This document shows, in pieces, positions 26,207 through 33,740 of a DNA stretch of 44,534 bases. Origin of the DNA: an uncultured Bacteroidales bacterium (GTDB lineage Bacteria; Bacteroidota; Bacteroidia; Bacteroidales; UBA932). The first letter of the stretch is position 1, and every line of letters begins with the position of its first letter. The stretch covers positions 1 to 44,534 of the forward strand of contig CALUQB010000024.1 of NCBI GenBank assembly GCA_944322815.1, in the 5' to 3' direction. Below the pieces are notes generated by a model. That model was not told where the DNA came from. It saw nothing but the letters and a program-made list of their open reading frames with translations, and ran no database searches. The position numbers and the translations under genes were made by a program.

Positions 26207-27084
26207 TACTGCCAAAAATCAAAAAAATTGTACCACTGTGCCGGATATTGGCGCAACCTCTTTTCCAGTTCGGAAACGTATGCCCCGGACAGTTGCCTTA
26301 TCTGCTCCTTCCGCGGACTGTTCCTGTCATAATGAAGAGGCGTCACATATATCGTATATTTTTTCAGTCCGGTCTTCATCACATTGACTGCAAGCACATC
26401 CAGACCGCGCATGGCAGCGACTCTGAAAGGGCCTTGAGGGAATCCGGCAGCCCGGCCGAAAAACATGCATTCCACGCTTTTGGCCTGCCCCATGAATCTG
26501 TCGGTAGGAAAACTTACTATATCCCCGTCACTCAAAGCCTTGTCTATTTCAAACAGATAGTTCATGTCAGCATCCAGAGCTATCATGCTGATGTTTGTCT
26601 TCTCGAACATGCTGTTCCGGTTCGCCATCACAGACGCCTTTTCATCAGCATAAACGACGGCATGAATCGTTTTTCTGTCGGAGACCAGCGAATAACCTGC
26701 GATTTCATAATTCCCTATATGGGAACTCATAAGCAGAAAACCGTCTTCCCGGCCTGCCAGATCCCTGAAACTGTCCATGCCTACGATTTCCACATCGAAT
26801 TTTCTCCCGGCATACATCGCGAACTTGTCTATCACAGCCTGTGCGAACTGACAATGATTGACATACGTAAACCATGCGGCCTTCAGCGGTCCATATCCAT
26901 GGATATGCCTGAAATACCGGTATGCCGTTTTCCTGCTGTAGTTCAACAGCAGGCAGACAGGGACGACGAAAACCGAAGCGAAAAGATATGCAAGACGCAC
27001 ATCGGCATGCCGCAGAAACGCAATCAGCCAGCTGTGCATCCTGCTGTTTCCGTAAGTCGTTCCTGCCCATTCCCTGCGGCTCAT
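26206..27084 (-). CDS. LpxL/HtrB-like lipid acyltransferase
   Basis: 292 residues with an N-terminal hydrophobic segment (about 30-48) and HX4E in SHIGNYE (His122, Glu127), plus the C-terminal WYNFFDFW that is typical of lipid A late acyltransferases. In aryl-polyene and flexirubin-type clusters a homologue probably attaches or primes the acyl chain on a membrane lipid. The start lies three bases after the ACP gene, so the acyl donor is likely that ACP. Confidence 0.87.
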   Translation of the reverse strand: MSRREWAGTTYGNSRMHSWLIAFLRHADVRLAYLFASVFVVPVCLLLNYSRKTAYRYFRHIHGYGPLKAAWFTYVNHCQFAQAVIDKFAMYAGRKFDVEIVGMDSFRDLAGREDGFLLMSSHIGNYEIAGYSLVSDRKTIHAVVYADEKASVMANRNSMFEKTNISMIALDADMNYLFEIDKALSDGDIVSFPTDRFMGQAKSVECMFFGRAAGFPQGPFRVAAMRGLDVLAVNVMKTGLKKYTIYVTPLHYDRNSPRKEQIRQLSGAYVSELEKRLRQYPAQWYNFFDFWQ

Positions 27085-27087
27085 CTG

Positions 27088-27330
27088 TCAGTTTACCTTG
27101 CTTTCGATATAGTCGCAGAATTTGGAGAATGTATCCACGCCGGCCATCTCCTCGGCCTTTATCTTGAATCCGAAATTCCTTTCCACGATCACAACGATGT
27201 CAACGAAATCAAGGCTGTCGATTCCCATATCATCCTTCAGCTTGGCTTCCGGAAAAATCTTGTCTTCATCGATCTCGAGTTCCTCCACCAGAAAGTCCCT
27301 GACTTTCTTCTCTATTTCCATACGGTCCAT
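27088..27330 (-). CDS. Acyl carrier protein (GIDSLDF type)
   Basis: 80 residues; phosphopantetheine Ser39 in MGIDSLDFVD. Strongly acidic with classical ACP helix II (DIVVIVERNFGF). Met4 is an alternative start. Third gene of the operon, directly ahead of the LpxL-like acyltransferase. Confidence 0.9.
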   Translation of the reverse strand: MDRMEIEKKVRDFLVEELEIDEDKIFPEAKLKDDMGIDSLDFVDIVVIVERNFGFKIKAEEMAGVDTFSKFCDYIESKVN

Positions 27331-27353
27331 AATAATCCTTATATTTTAGTTGG

Positions 27354-28580
27354 TTACTGTCTGAATTTCTTGATAATCAATGCGCTGTTCGTACCTCCGA
27401 AACCGAACGAATTGCTGAGCACTGCATTGACTTCTGTATGTACAGTCTGTCTGGCTATGTTCAGACAGGCTGAATATTCGTCAGGTTCATCCAGATTTAT
27501 GTTCGGAGCCACGAAATCATTCTGCATCATGATTAGCGAATAAACCAGTTCGCTCGCTCCGGCCATCCAGCACTCGTGCCCTGTCATGCTCTTCGTACTG
27601 CTTATCAGGGCATGTTTCCCGTGGAAAAGCTTGTCGATAGCCATGGCTTCGAACATATCCCCCTGACGTGTACTGGTAGCATGGGCGTTGATATAGTCTA
27701 TGTCATCAGGAGTCATGCCGGCATCCTTCATGGCACGGGCCATAGCCCTGACACAACCTTCATCGCTCGGCTGGCTGATCACCGGTGTTCCGTTCGACGA
27801 GAATCCGTAACCGGTCACTTCCGCGATGACATTGGCCCCGCGGGCCACAGCATGGTCGTAATCCTCCAGTATGAGCGCTGCAGCACCGCCGCTCGGCACA
27901 AGCCCGTCCCTGTTCCTGTCGAAAGGGCGGCTGGCTTTGGCTGGCTCCTGCATGTTCTTTGAAAACGCTCCCAGTGCATCGAAGGAGGCCATGGAATAAA
28001 AATTGGTTTCCTGTGCACCGCCGCAAAGAACGACATCCTGCAGTCCGTTCCGGATAAGCATGTATGCAAGTCCTATGGAATGACTTCCGCTGGCACAGGC
28101 GGCACTGACAGTGAAATTCACTCCCTTGAGCCTGTAAATGGTACTCAGGTTCATGGTGACGGTAGAATTCATCGCCTGGAATATGAACGACTGTCCCAGA
28201 AGTTCGGTATCATGCTTTTCATCCATGATTCTGGCAGCCTCTATCACCGGCTTGGCAGAAGAATCATTGCCGAATATACAGCCGACTTCATGGTCTTCCA
28301 GATATTTCTCATCGATGTCTGCCATTTTGAAAGCCTGGGCACTGGCCATGAAGGCATACTCGGCCTCTTCGGAAAGCCCGCGGCGCAGATGGCGGTCTAT
28401 AAGTCCTTTCAATACCGGTTTTCTCACTATTCCTGTCAAGGCTGACTGGTATCCGTATCCAAGCCTCTCCTCCTCGATGCCGATACCGGACTTTCCTTCG
28501 AGCAAGGATTCCCTGACTTCGTCAATATCTGTCCCTATGCAGGACCATATTCCCATACCTGTAATTACTACCCGTTTCAT
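27354..28580 (-). CDS. Stand-alone 3-oxoacyl-ACP synthase (FabB/FabF-like)
   Basis: 408 residues with Cys162 (SAACASGS), His300 (NAHATST) and His335 (KSMTGHECWMAGAS), and a C-terminal GFGGTNSALI. Complete KAS I/II enzyme without the extra domain of the other two ketosynthases in the operon. The sequence HECWMAG in place of the common HxLGAAG is unusual. Likely starts or extends the chain with malonyl-ACP. Confidence 0.9.
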   Translation of the reverse strand: MKRVVITGMGIWSCIGTDIDEVRESLLEGKSGIGIEEERLGYGYQSALTGIVRKPVLKGLIDRHLRRGLSEEAEYAFMASAQAFKMADIDEKYLEDHEVGCIFGNDSSAKPVIEAARIMDEKHDTELLGQSFIFQAMNSTVTMNLSTIYRLKGVNFTVSAACASGSHSIGLAYMLIRNGLQDVVLCGGAQETNFYSMASFDALGAFSKNMQEPAKASRPFDRNRDGLVPSGGAAALILEDYDHAVARGANVIAEVTGYGFSSNGTPVISQPSDEGCVRAMARAMKDAGMTPDDIDYINAHATSTRQGDMFEAMAIDKLFHGKHALISSTKSMTGHECWMAGASELVYSLIMMQNDFVAPNINLDEPDEYSACLNIARQTVHTEVNAVLSNSFGFGGTNSALIIKKFRQ

Positions 28581-28596
28581 CGAACTCGCGTCATAA

Positions 28597-29325
28597 TTAA
28601 TACAAACCTCCGTTTATGCTGATGACTTCGCCGGTAATATAGCCGGCCTCGTCGGAACAAAGGAACCCTACAAGCGAAGCTACTTCTTCAGGTTTCCCGA
28701 AACGCTTCATTGGCACCAGCTTTTTCAACTCGTCCTGCGGCAGATCCTTCGTCATATCAGTCTCTATGAATCCAGGAGCCACGGCATTCACTGTCACGTT
28801 ACGTGGTGCAGTCTCCTGAGCCAGGGCTTTCGTGGCCCCGATCAGCGCAGCCTTGGCAGCACTGTAGTTTGTCTGCCCTGCCATACCCTTGAGACCCGAC
28901 AGGGATGTCATATTCACTATACGTCCTCCATGCCCGCGCATCATCATCTTGGGCAGAAGTTGTCTTGTGACATTAAAGAACCCGTGCAGGGTGACATCTA
29001 TGACAGAATGCCAGTCTTCGGCCGGCATCATGAACATCAGATTGTCCTTCCTTATCCCGGCATTGTTCACCAGATATGCGATATAATCGTCAGGATGTGC
29101 CTGCTCCCATGCTTCCAGCCCGCGGCTGACTTCATCCGCGTCCGCGACATTGAACCTGAGCAGTTCCGCATTTCCTCCGGAAGACAGGATCTCGCCAAGG
29201 ACTTCCTCCGCCGCTTTCTGATTTGACTGATAGTTTATGATGACGGGGATTCCCATCCGTGAGAGTTTAAGACAAACGGCCCGACCAAGACCGCGGGAAC
29301 CTCCGGTGACCAAAGCATATTTCAT
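28597..29325 (-). CDS. 3-oxoacyl-ACP reductase (FabG-like SDR)
   Basis: 242 residues from ATG 29325 (MKYALVTGGSRGLG). Classical short-chain dehydrogenase: cofactor loop TGGSRGLG, NNAG, catalytic Ser141, Tyr154 and Lys158 (SLSG and YSAAK), and C-terminal GEVISINGG. Reduces 3-oxoacyl-ACP with NADPH. First gene of the operon; it is the only ketoreductase in it, so it must serve every cycle. Confidence 0.9.
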   Translation of the reverse strand: MKYALVTGGSRGLGRAVCLKLSRMGIPVIINYQSNQKAAEEVLGEILSSGGNAELLRFNVADADEVSRGLEAWEQAHPDDYIAYLVNNAGIRKDNLMFMMPAEDWHSVIDVTLHGFFNVTRQLLPKMMMRGHGGRIVNMTSLSGLKGMAGQTNYSAAKAALIGATKALAQETAPRNVTVNAVAPGFIETDMTKDLPQDELKKLVPMKRFGKPEEVASLVGFLCSDEAGYITGEVISINGGLY

Positions 29326-29375
29326 AACGACTGACACATTTTCCTGTAAAACACATACATCGGATTCCGCTTCGC

Positions 29376-29477
29376 ATGGCAGTGCCGATTTGGCCGCAAA
29401 GATAGGAATTTTTCCTTATACTCCGCATATATGGCACTGCCATTTTGGCAGATTCCACGGCTTCTTGCCGATTGGCA
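29376..29477. repeat. Repeated TGGCA/TGCC motifs around the operon promoter
   Basis: Two 20-base imperfect direct repeats (16 of 20 identical) start at 29376 and 29431, each containing ATGGCA-N-TGCC and TTTGGC. The second holds the perfect inverted repeat ATGGCA-C-TGCCAT (29431-29443). A third, shorter TGCC-N4-GGCA lies at 29466-29477. They flank the -7 element. Possible operators. Confidence 0.55.
29397..29404 (-). promoter_or_regulatory. Candidate Bacteroidota -7 element for the polyene-type operon
   Basis: On the minus strand this reads TATCTTTG, an exact TAnnTTTG element, 72 bases ahead of the fabG-like start. No good TTTG lies at the -33 distance, so it may depend on an activator. Confidence 0.5.
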
Positions 29478-29559
29478 CAAGTTTCGATATTCGGGAGTCG
29501 TCCTCCGGAACGGACAGGTGATCCGGGAAGGATGGACGGGACATTATATGAACATTGAA

Positions 29560-29617
29560 GCCGGCTGAAAAGACGGAATTTCAAGGCTTGTAAAGGAAAG
29601 TTCCCTTTTCAGCCGGC
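29560..29617 (+). promoter_or_regulatory. Long inverted repeat in the dnaK leader
   Basis: A perfect 13-bp inverted repeat (GCCGGCTGAAAAG at 29560-29572; its complement at 29605-29617) encloses 32 bases that can themselves pair (GGAATTTC with GAAAGTTCC, and CAAGGCTTG). There is no T run on either strand, so it is not a classical terminator. It ends 24 bases before the Shine-Dalgarno AAGGAG (29641). Candidate RNA element or repressor site. Confidence 0.6.
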
Positions 29618-29655
29618 CTCAGAAAAGGAAAATAAATAAAAAGGAGATAAATATT

Positions 29656-31551
29656 ATGGGAAAAATCATTGGTATTGACTTGGGAACCACGAACTCTTGC
29701 GTGGCAGTCATGGAAGGCAACGAGCCTACCGTCATCATCAACAATGAGGGACAGAGGACTACCCCTTCCGTAGTCGCTTTCACTGACGGCGGCGAAAGGA
29801 AAATCGGTAATCCGGCCAAAAGGCAGGCCATCACGAACCCTCACAAGACAGTGTTCTCCATCAAAAGGTTCATGGGTGAGACATACGACCAGGTAACCAA
29901 GGAAGTGGAGAGAGTACCTTACAAGGTAGTCCGCGGTGACAACAATACCCCGAGGGTGGACATCGACGGAAGACTTTACACTCCGCAGGAGATTTCCGCG
30001 ATGATTCTTCAGAAAATGAAGAAAACCGCCGAGGAATATCTCAGACAGGATGTCACTGAAGCTGTCATCACTGTTCCTGCATACTTCTCGGACTCGCAGA
30101 GACAGGCTACAAAAGAGGCAGGAAAGATCGCCGGTCTGGATGTAAAGCGTATCATCAACGAGCCTACCGCAGCCGCTCTGGCATACGGTCTGGACAAGAA
30201 GAACAAGGATATGAAGATCGCAGTGTACGACCTTGGCGGCGGTACATTCGATATATCCATCATGGAGCTGGGTGACGGCGTATTCGAAGTGAAATCCACC
30301 AACGGTGACACACACCTCGGAGGTGATGATTTCGACCAGGTGATCATAGACTGGCTGGCTTCAGAATTTGCGGCTGAAAACGGCGGCATAGACCTGAAGA
30401 AAGACCCGATGGCACTGCAGAGACTGAAAGAAGCTGCCGAAAAAGCCAAGATAGAGCTTTCAAGCCAGACTTCTACGGAAATCAATCTTCCGTACATCAT
30501 GCCTGTAGACGGTATTCCTAAACATCTGGTGAAGACTCTGACCAGGGCCAAGTTCGAACAGCTCGCAGATGACCTCATCCAGAGGACTATCGAACCATGC
30601 CGCAAGGCGTTGTCAGACGCAGGCTATACCGCTTCCGATATCGACGAAGTCCTGCTGGTCGGCGGTTCCACACGTATCCCTGCCATCCAGGCTATCGTGG
30701 AGAAATTCTTCGGCAAAGCTCCTAACAAGAGCGTGAACCCGGATGAAGTGGTGGCCATTGGCGCAGCCATCCAGGGCGGTGTACTCGCCGGTGATGTGAA
30801 AGACGTGCTTCTGCTGGATGTGACTCCGCTGTCTCTCGGTATCGAGACTCTGGGCGGCGTGATGACCAAGCTTATCGAATCCAACACTACTATCCCGACC
30901 AGAAAGTCGCAGGTATTCTCTACCGCTGCCGACAACCAGCCTTCAGTGGAGATACATGTTCTCCAGGGAGAAAGGCCAATGGCCAAGGACAACAAGGAAA
31001 TCGGCAAGTTCCATCTGGACGGCATAGCTCCGGCTCCGAGAGGCGTTCCTCAGATCGAAGTGACATTCGATATCGATGCGAACGGTATCCTGAACGTATC
31101 CGCCAAGGATAAGGCTACAGGCAAGGAGCAGAACATCAGGATCGAGGCTTCATCAGGACTGAGCGAAGACGAGATCAAGAGAATGCGTGACGAGGCCAAG
31201 GCCAACGAGGCTGCCGACAACGCCGAGAAGGAAAGGGTCGACAAGATCAACAACGCAGACGCCATGTGCTTCCAGACCGAAAAGAACCTGAAAGAGTACG
31301 GCGACAAGATTCCTGCTGACAAGAAAGGCGCTATAGAGTCCGCTCTGAACAGTCTTAAAGAAGCTGTCAAGAGTCAGAACATCTCAGACATCGACAAGTA
31401 CAACAGCGAACTCGAATCTGCATGGCATGCGGCTTCCGAAGATATGGCCAAAGCTGCAGGAGCCCAGCAGGGCGGACCTCAGGGACCGTTCCAGGGAGGT
31501 CCTCAGGGGCCTCAGAACGGACCTGACAACCAGGGACCTGACGAGCAGTAA
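29656..31551 (+). CDS. dnaK: Chaperone DnaK (Hsp70)
   Basis: ATP-driven folding chaperone of the cytoplasm. N-terminal [17 protein letters not shown], phosphate-2 loop [13 protein letters not shown], adenosine loop [12 protein letters not shown], linker [13 protein letters not shown] and a complete substrate-binding domain are present. Good Shine-Dalgarno (AAGGAG) nine bases before ATG 29656. The C-terminus is unusual: a Gly/Pro/Gln-rich tail ([10 protein letters not shown] and [14 protein letters not shown]) that lacks the acidic EEVK/EEVD-like end seen in most bacterial DnaKs. Codon use is strongly biased, as expected for a highly expressed gene. No grpE or dnaJ is adjacent. Confidence 0.98.
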   Translation: MGKIIGIDLGTTNSCVAVMEGNEPTVIINNEGQRTTPSVVAFTDGGERKIGNPAKRQAITNPHKTVFSIKRFMGETYDQVTKEVERVPYKVVRGDNNTPRVDIDGRLYTPQEISAMILQKMKKTAEEYLRQDVTEAVITVPAYFSDSQRQATKEAGKIAGLDVKRIINEPTAAALAYGLDKKNKDMKIAVYDLGGGTFDISIMELGDGVFEVKSTNGDTHLGGDDFDQVIIDWLASEFAAENGGIDLKKDPMALQRLKEAAEKAKIELSSQTSTEINLPYIMPVDGIPKHLVKTLTRAKFEQLADDLIQRTIEPCRKALSDAGYTASDIDEVLLVGGSTRIPAIQAIVEKFFGKAPNKSVNPDEVVAIGAAIQGGVLAGDVKDVLLLDVTPLSLGIETLGGVMTKLIESNTTIPTRKSQVFSTAADNQPSVEIHVLQGERPMAKDNKEIGKFHLDGIAPAPRGVPQIEVTFDIDANGILNVSAKDKATGKEQNIRIEASSGLSEDEIKRMRDEAKANEAADNAEKERVDKINNADAMCFQTEKNLKEYGDKIPADKKGAIESALNSLKEAVKSQNISDIDKYNSELESAWHAASEDMAKAAGAQQGGPQGPFQGGPQGPQNGPDNQGPDEQ

Positions 31552-31593
31552 AAGTGATCGGAAGAAGTCTTCCGGAACTTTTGAAGATATGGG

Positions 31594-31635
31594 AGGAGGT
31601 GATTCATGGAGAATTCCAGGATCACCTCCTTTTTT
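31594..31635 (+). terminator. Terminator of dnaK
   Basis: AGGAGGTGAT (31594-31603) pairs with ATCACCTCCT (31621-31630), with a nested TGGA/TCCA pair in the loop, and is followed by a T run to 31635. Confidence 0.9.
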
Positions 31636-31741
31636 GTCCTTTCCGGTCACACCAGTCCAACGGTGACACCGGACCTGTACCACCTGACGTCAGTCCGGGG
31701 AATTATTCTACCCGGCACCGGAGACTTCACCTGACTCATGT

Positions 31742-32818
31742 TCATTTCAGCACAAAATCCGAAACGTTTTTCAGACCGACCAGACCGTAGTACGAACTCT
31801 CTATATCTCCTTTCAGACAGACCAGCCTGCCGAGCATTTCAGGATTTGAAGACAGATTCAGGGCATCCCTGACATCTCCTGACGGAAGTTGGACCGCGAT
31901 ACAGCTTTCCCTCGAAGAAACGGAAGACCGCGGTCCGAGAAGCAGATTCGAAGCCGACTTGAACGGAGGATCGAAAGATGCATTCGCGGAAGTCAGGTCA
32001 CCGCCCACGATAAACCCCGACACCCAGACGTCATCCATCCCGATATTGTCCATGGCCTCACTTACGGTCATCGCGGCATCAACAGACACCCCGCCGGAAT
32101 CACCGCTTCCGATGACATAGGACTCGTTCGTCCAGACTCTGGAGGTATCCAGACTTATGGATATGCCTCCTGCCCCTGCCGGATCGCTACCTGCAGACAC
32201 GGACACTTTCAGGGTGAGTATTTCCTGAGATACCAGAGTCCTGGTCAGCAACAGGGTTTCCTCTCCGTTCTCATACAATACCAGAGAGACAGTACCAGGA
32301 CAGAAATATGCTATCCTGGTTTCCGAATAACCGTACATCAGCCTGCTGTCACCGGCCCTGATGAAAAGCACACCGTCAGGATATGCTGTCAGAAAATCCG
32401 GCGAAATATCCAGTCTGATACCGGAATTGATCTGTCTGCATCCCAGCTCTACCGTCATGACACCGGCCGGTGGCACCACGACACACTGTTCATCGCCATA
32501 CTGCGGCGAAGAAAATTTCAGACCGGAAAAATCTTCGGACCTGACGAAAATACTGTAGCTGCCGGGGGCTATATCGACAGCCTCTGGCAATTCACGATAT
32601 TTTCCGTCGAATATCACGCTTCCCGACTCATCGGAGACAGTGATAAGGAACTCGTTCGTATCCGGAAGTTCCGCAGAAGTCTTCGAGAGCTCTTTCGGAT
32701 TTCCTTCAAACCTGAACATCAGCTTGCCAGGTGCACTGCCGTCCCCTGCCGTCTTTATGCATGAAAGACACAGACAGAACGCAGACACCAGCATCACAGC
32801 CGTGAAAATCTTTTTCAT
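31742..32818 (-). CDS. DUF4493-type lipoprotein
   Basis: 358 residues. Lipobox CLSC (Cys20). The region about 30-160 fits DUF4493 (LMFRFEGNPKELSKTS, IAPGSYSIFVRSED, VVPPAGVMTVELG), a domain of Bacteroidota surface or fimbria-associated lipoproteins. The last 130 residues form a second beta domain (YVIGSGDSGG, VWVSGFIVGGDLT, GRLVCLKGDIESSYYG) resembling DUF6359/OB-fold modules. Monocistronic on the minus strand, facing away from the MBL gene. Function unknown. Confidence 0.72.
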   Translation of the reverse strand: MKKIFTAVMLVSAFCLCLSCIKTAGDGSAPGKLMFRFEGNPKELSKTSAELPDTNEFLITVSDESGSVIFDGKYRELPEAVDIAPGSYSIFVRSEDFSGLKFSSPQYGDEQCVVVPPAGVMTVELGCRQINSGIRLDISPDFLTAYPDGVLFIRAGDSRLMYGYSETRIAYFCPGTVSLVLYENGEETLLLTRTLVSQEILTLKVSVSAGSDPAGAGGISISLDTSRVWTNESYVIGSGDSGGVSVDAAMTVSEAMDNIGMDDVWVSGFIVGGDLTSANASFDPPFKSASNLLLGPRSSVSSRESCIAVQLPSGDVRDALNLSSNPEMLGRLVCLKGDIESSYYGLVGLKNVSDFVLK

Positions 32819-32860
32819 TTTACCTCCTTTTTAAAACTGCCGCACCATCGCGGCCGGAGG

Positions 32861-32868
32861 CAAAAATA
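32861..32868 (-). promoter_or_regulatory. Candidate -7 element for the DUF4493 lipoprotein gene
   Basis: Minus strand TATTTTTG, 43 bases ahead of the start codon. The -33 element is not evident. Confidence 0.4.
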
Positions 32869-32928
32869 CCGTTCCAGTCCTGAACAGACTGTCAGAAAAA
32901 GAAAAATCCGATATAAAAAAAGAAAAAA

Positions 32929-33723
32929 CTAAAGGTTGAACACCGGAGACGGGTAAGTCCTGGGCAGACAACGAAGGTGAACAGTACCTTTCTCCACTCC
33001 GGCTTCCTGAAGTGCGGAAGATGACGCGGCGTATGCCAGCTCCGGAGTATTGTTGTTCTCGCTCAGATGGCACAGGAAGATATTCTTCAGGCCGGGATGC
33101 ACTATCTTCTTCAGAGCGGCGGCACACTCGTCATTGCTCAGATGGCCGCATCCCTCTGCTATCCGTTTCTTCAGCTCCGGAGTATACGGCCCTTTCATCA
33201 GCATATTCATGTCATAGTTCGACTCTATGACCAGGGTATCGGCCCGGGAAGCATATCCCATGGCTTCTTCCGTGACCCTACCGACATCTGTCATGATCAC
33301 GAATCTGTGTCCGTCCATCGTGATGGCATACCCTACTGTCTGTCTTGCGTCATGAGGCACTTCGAAAAATCTGACTGAGATACCTGAAATATCAGCCTCC
33401 TCCCCATCCGGAATTATGTTCCGGTACGGGCCGATGACGGCCGAAGTAAACGAATGGCCGGCCAGAACCTCATCTATGACCGCCGTGGTATAGACCGGTT
33501 TGTGAAGCTTCTTGCAGAACGAGCCGAGGAACTTGATGTGATCCAGGTGCGAATGCGTGACCAGGACACCCATCACTGTAGAGGCATCGATATTGTTTTC
33601 CTTGAACATCTTCACCAGCTTCCGGCAACTGGCCCCGGCATCTATCAGGATACCTTTATCCTGGGATCCGAGATAATAACAGTTCCCGCAGCTTCCGCTG
33701 GACAAACTAAAAAACCTCAACAT
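32929..33723 (-). CDS. YycJ/WalJ-like MBL-fold metallo-hydrolase
   Basis: 264 residues from ATG 33723 (MLRFFSLSSGSCGN); an upstream Met at 33744 would overlap the TPR gene stop. Metal-binding motif THSHLDH, then VPHDARQTVGYA, MTDVG and LCHLSENNN complete the two-metal site. Family members are probable nucleases linked to DNA repair or cell-wall homeostasis. Encoded 17 bases after the TPR gene and likely co-transcribed with it. Confidence 0.88.
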   Translation of the reverse strand: MLRFFSLSSGSCGNCYYLGSQDKGILIDAGASCRKLVKMFKENNIDASTVMGVLVTHSHLDHIKFLGSFCKKLHKPVYTTAVIDEVLAGHSFTSAVIGPYRNIIPDGEEADISGISVRFFEVPHDARQTVGYAITMDGHRFVIMTDVGRVTEEAMGYASRADTLVIESNYDMNMLMKGPYTPELKKRIAEGCGHLSNDECAAALKKIVHPGLKNIFLCHLSENNNTPELAYAASSSALQEAGVEKGTVHLRCLPRTYPSPVFNL

Positions 33724-33740
33724 ACCGATCCCGCCTCCTG

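Noticed and set aside
29465-29485. Sigma-54-like TGGCAC for dnaK
   Set aside because: The required TTGC element at the right spacing is missing and dnaK is not normally sigma-54 dependent.
31640-31700. Imperfect inverted repeat (TCCGGT with ACCGGA and CACC with GGTG) after the DUF4493 gene
   Set aside because: Two central mismatches and no T run on either strand; not convincing as a terminator.
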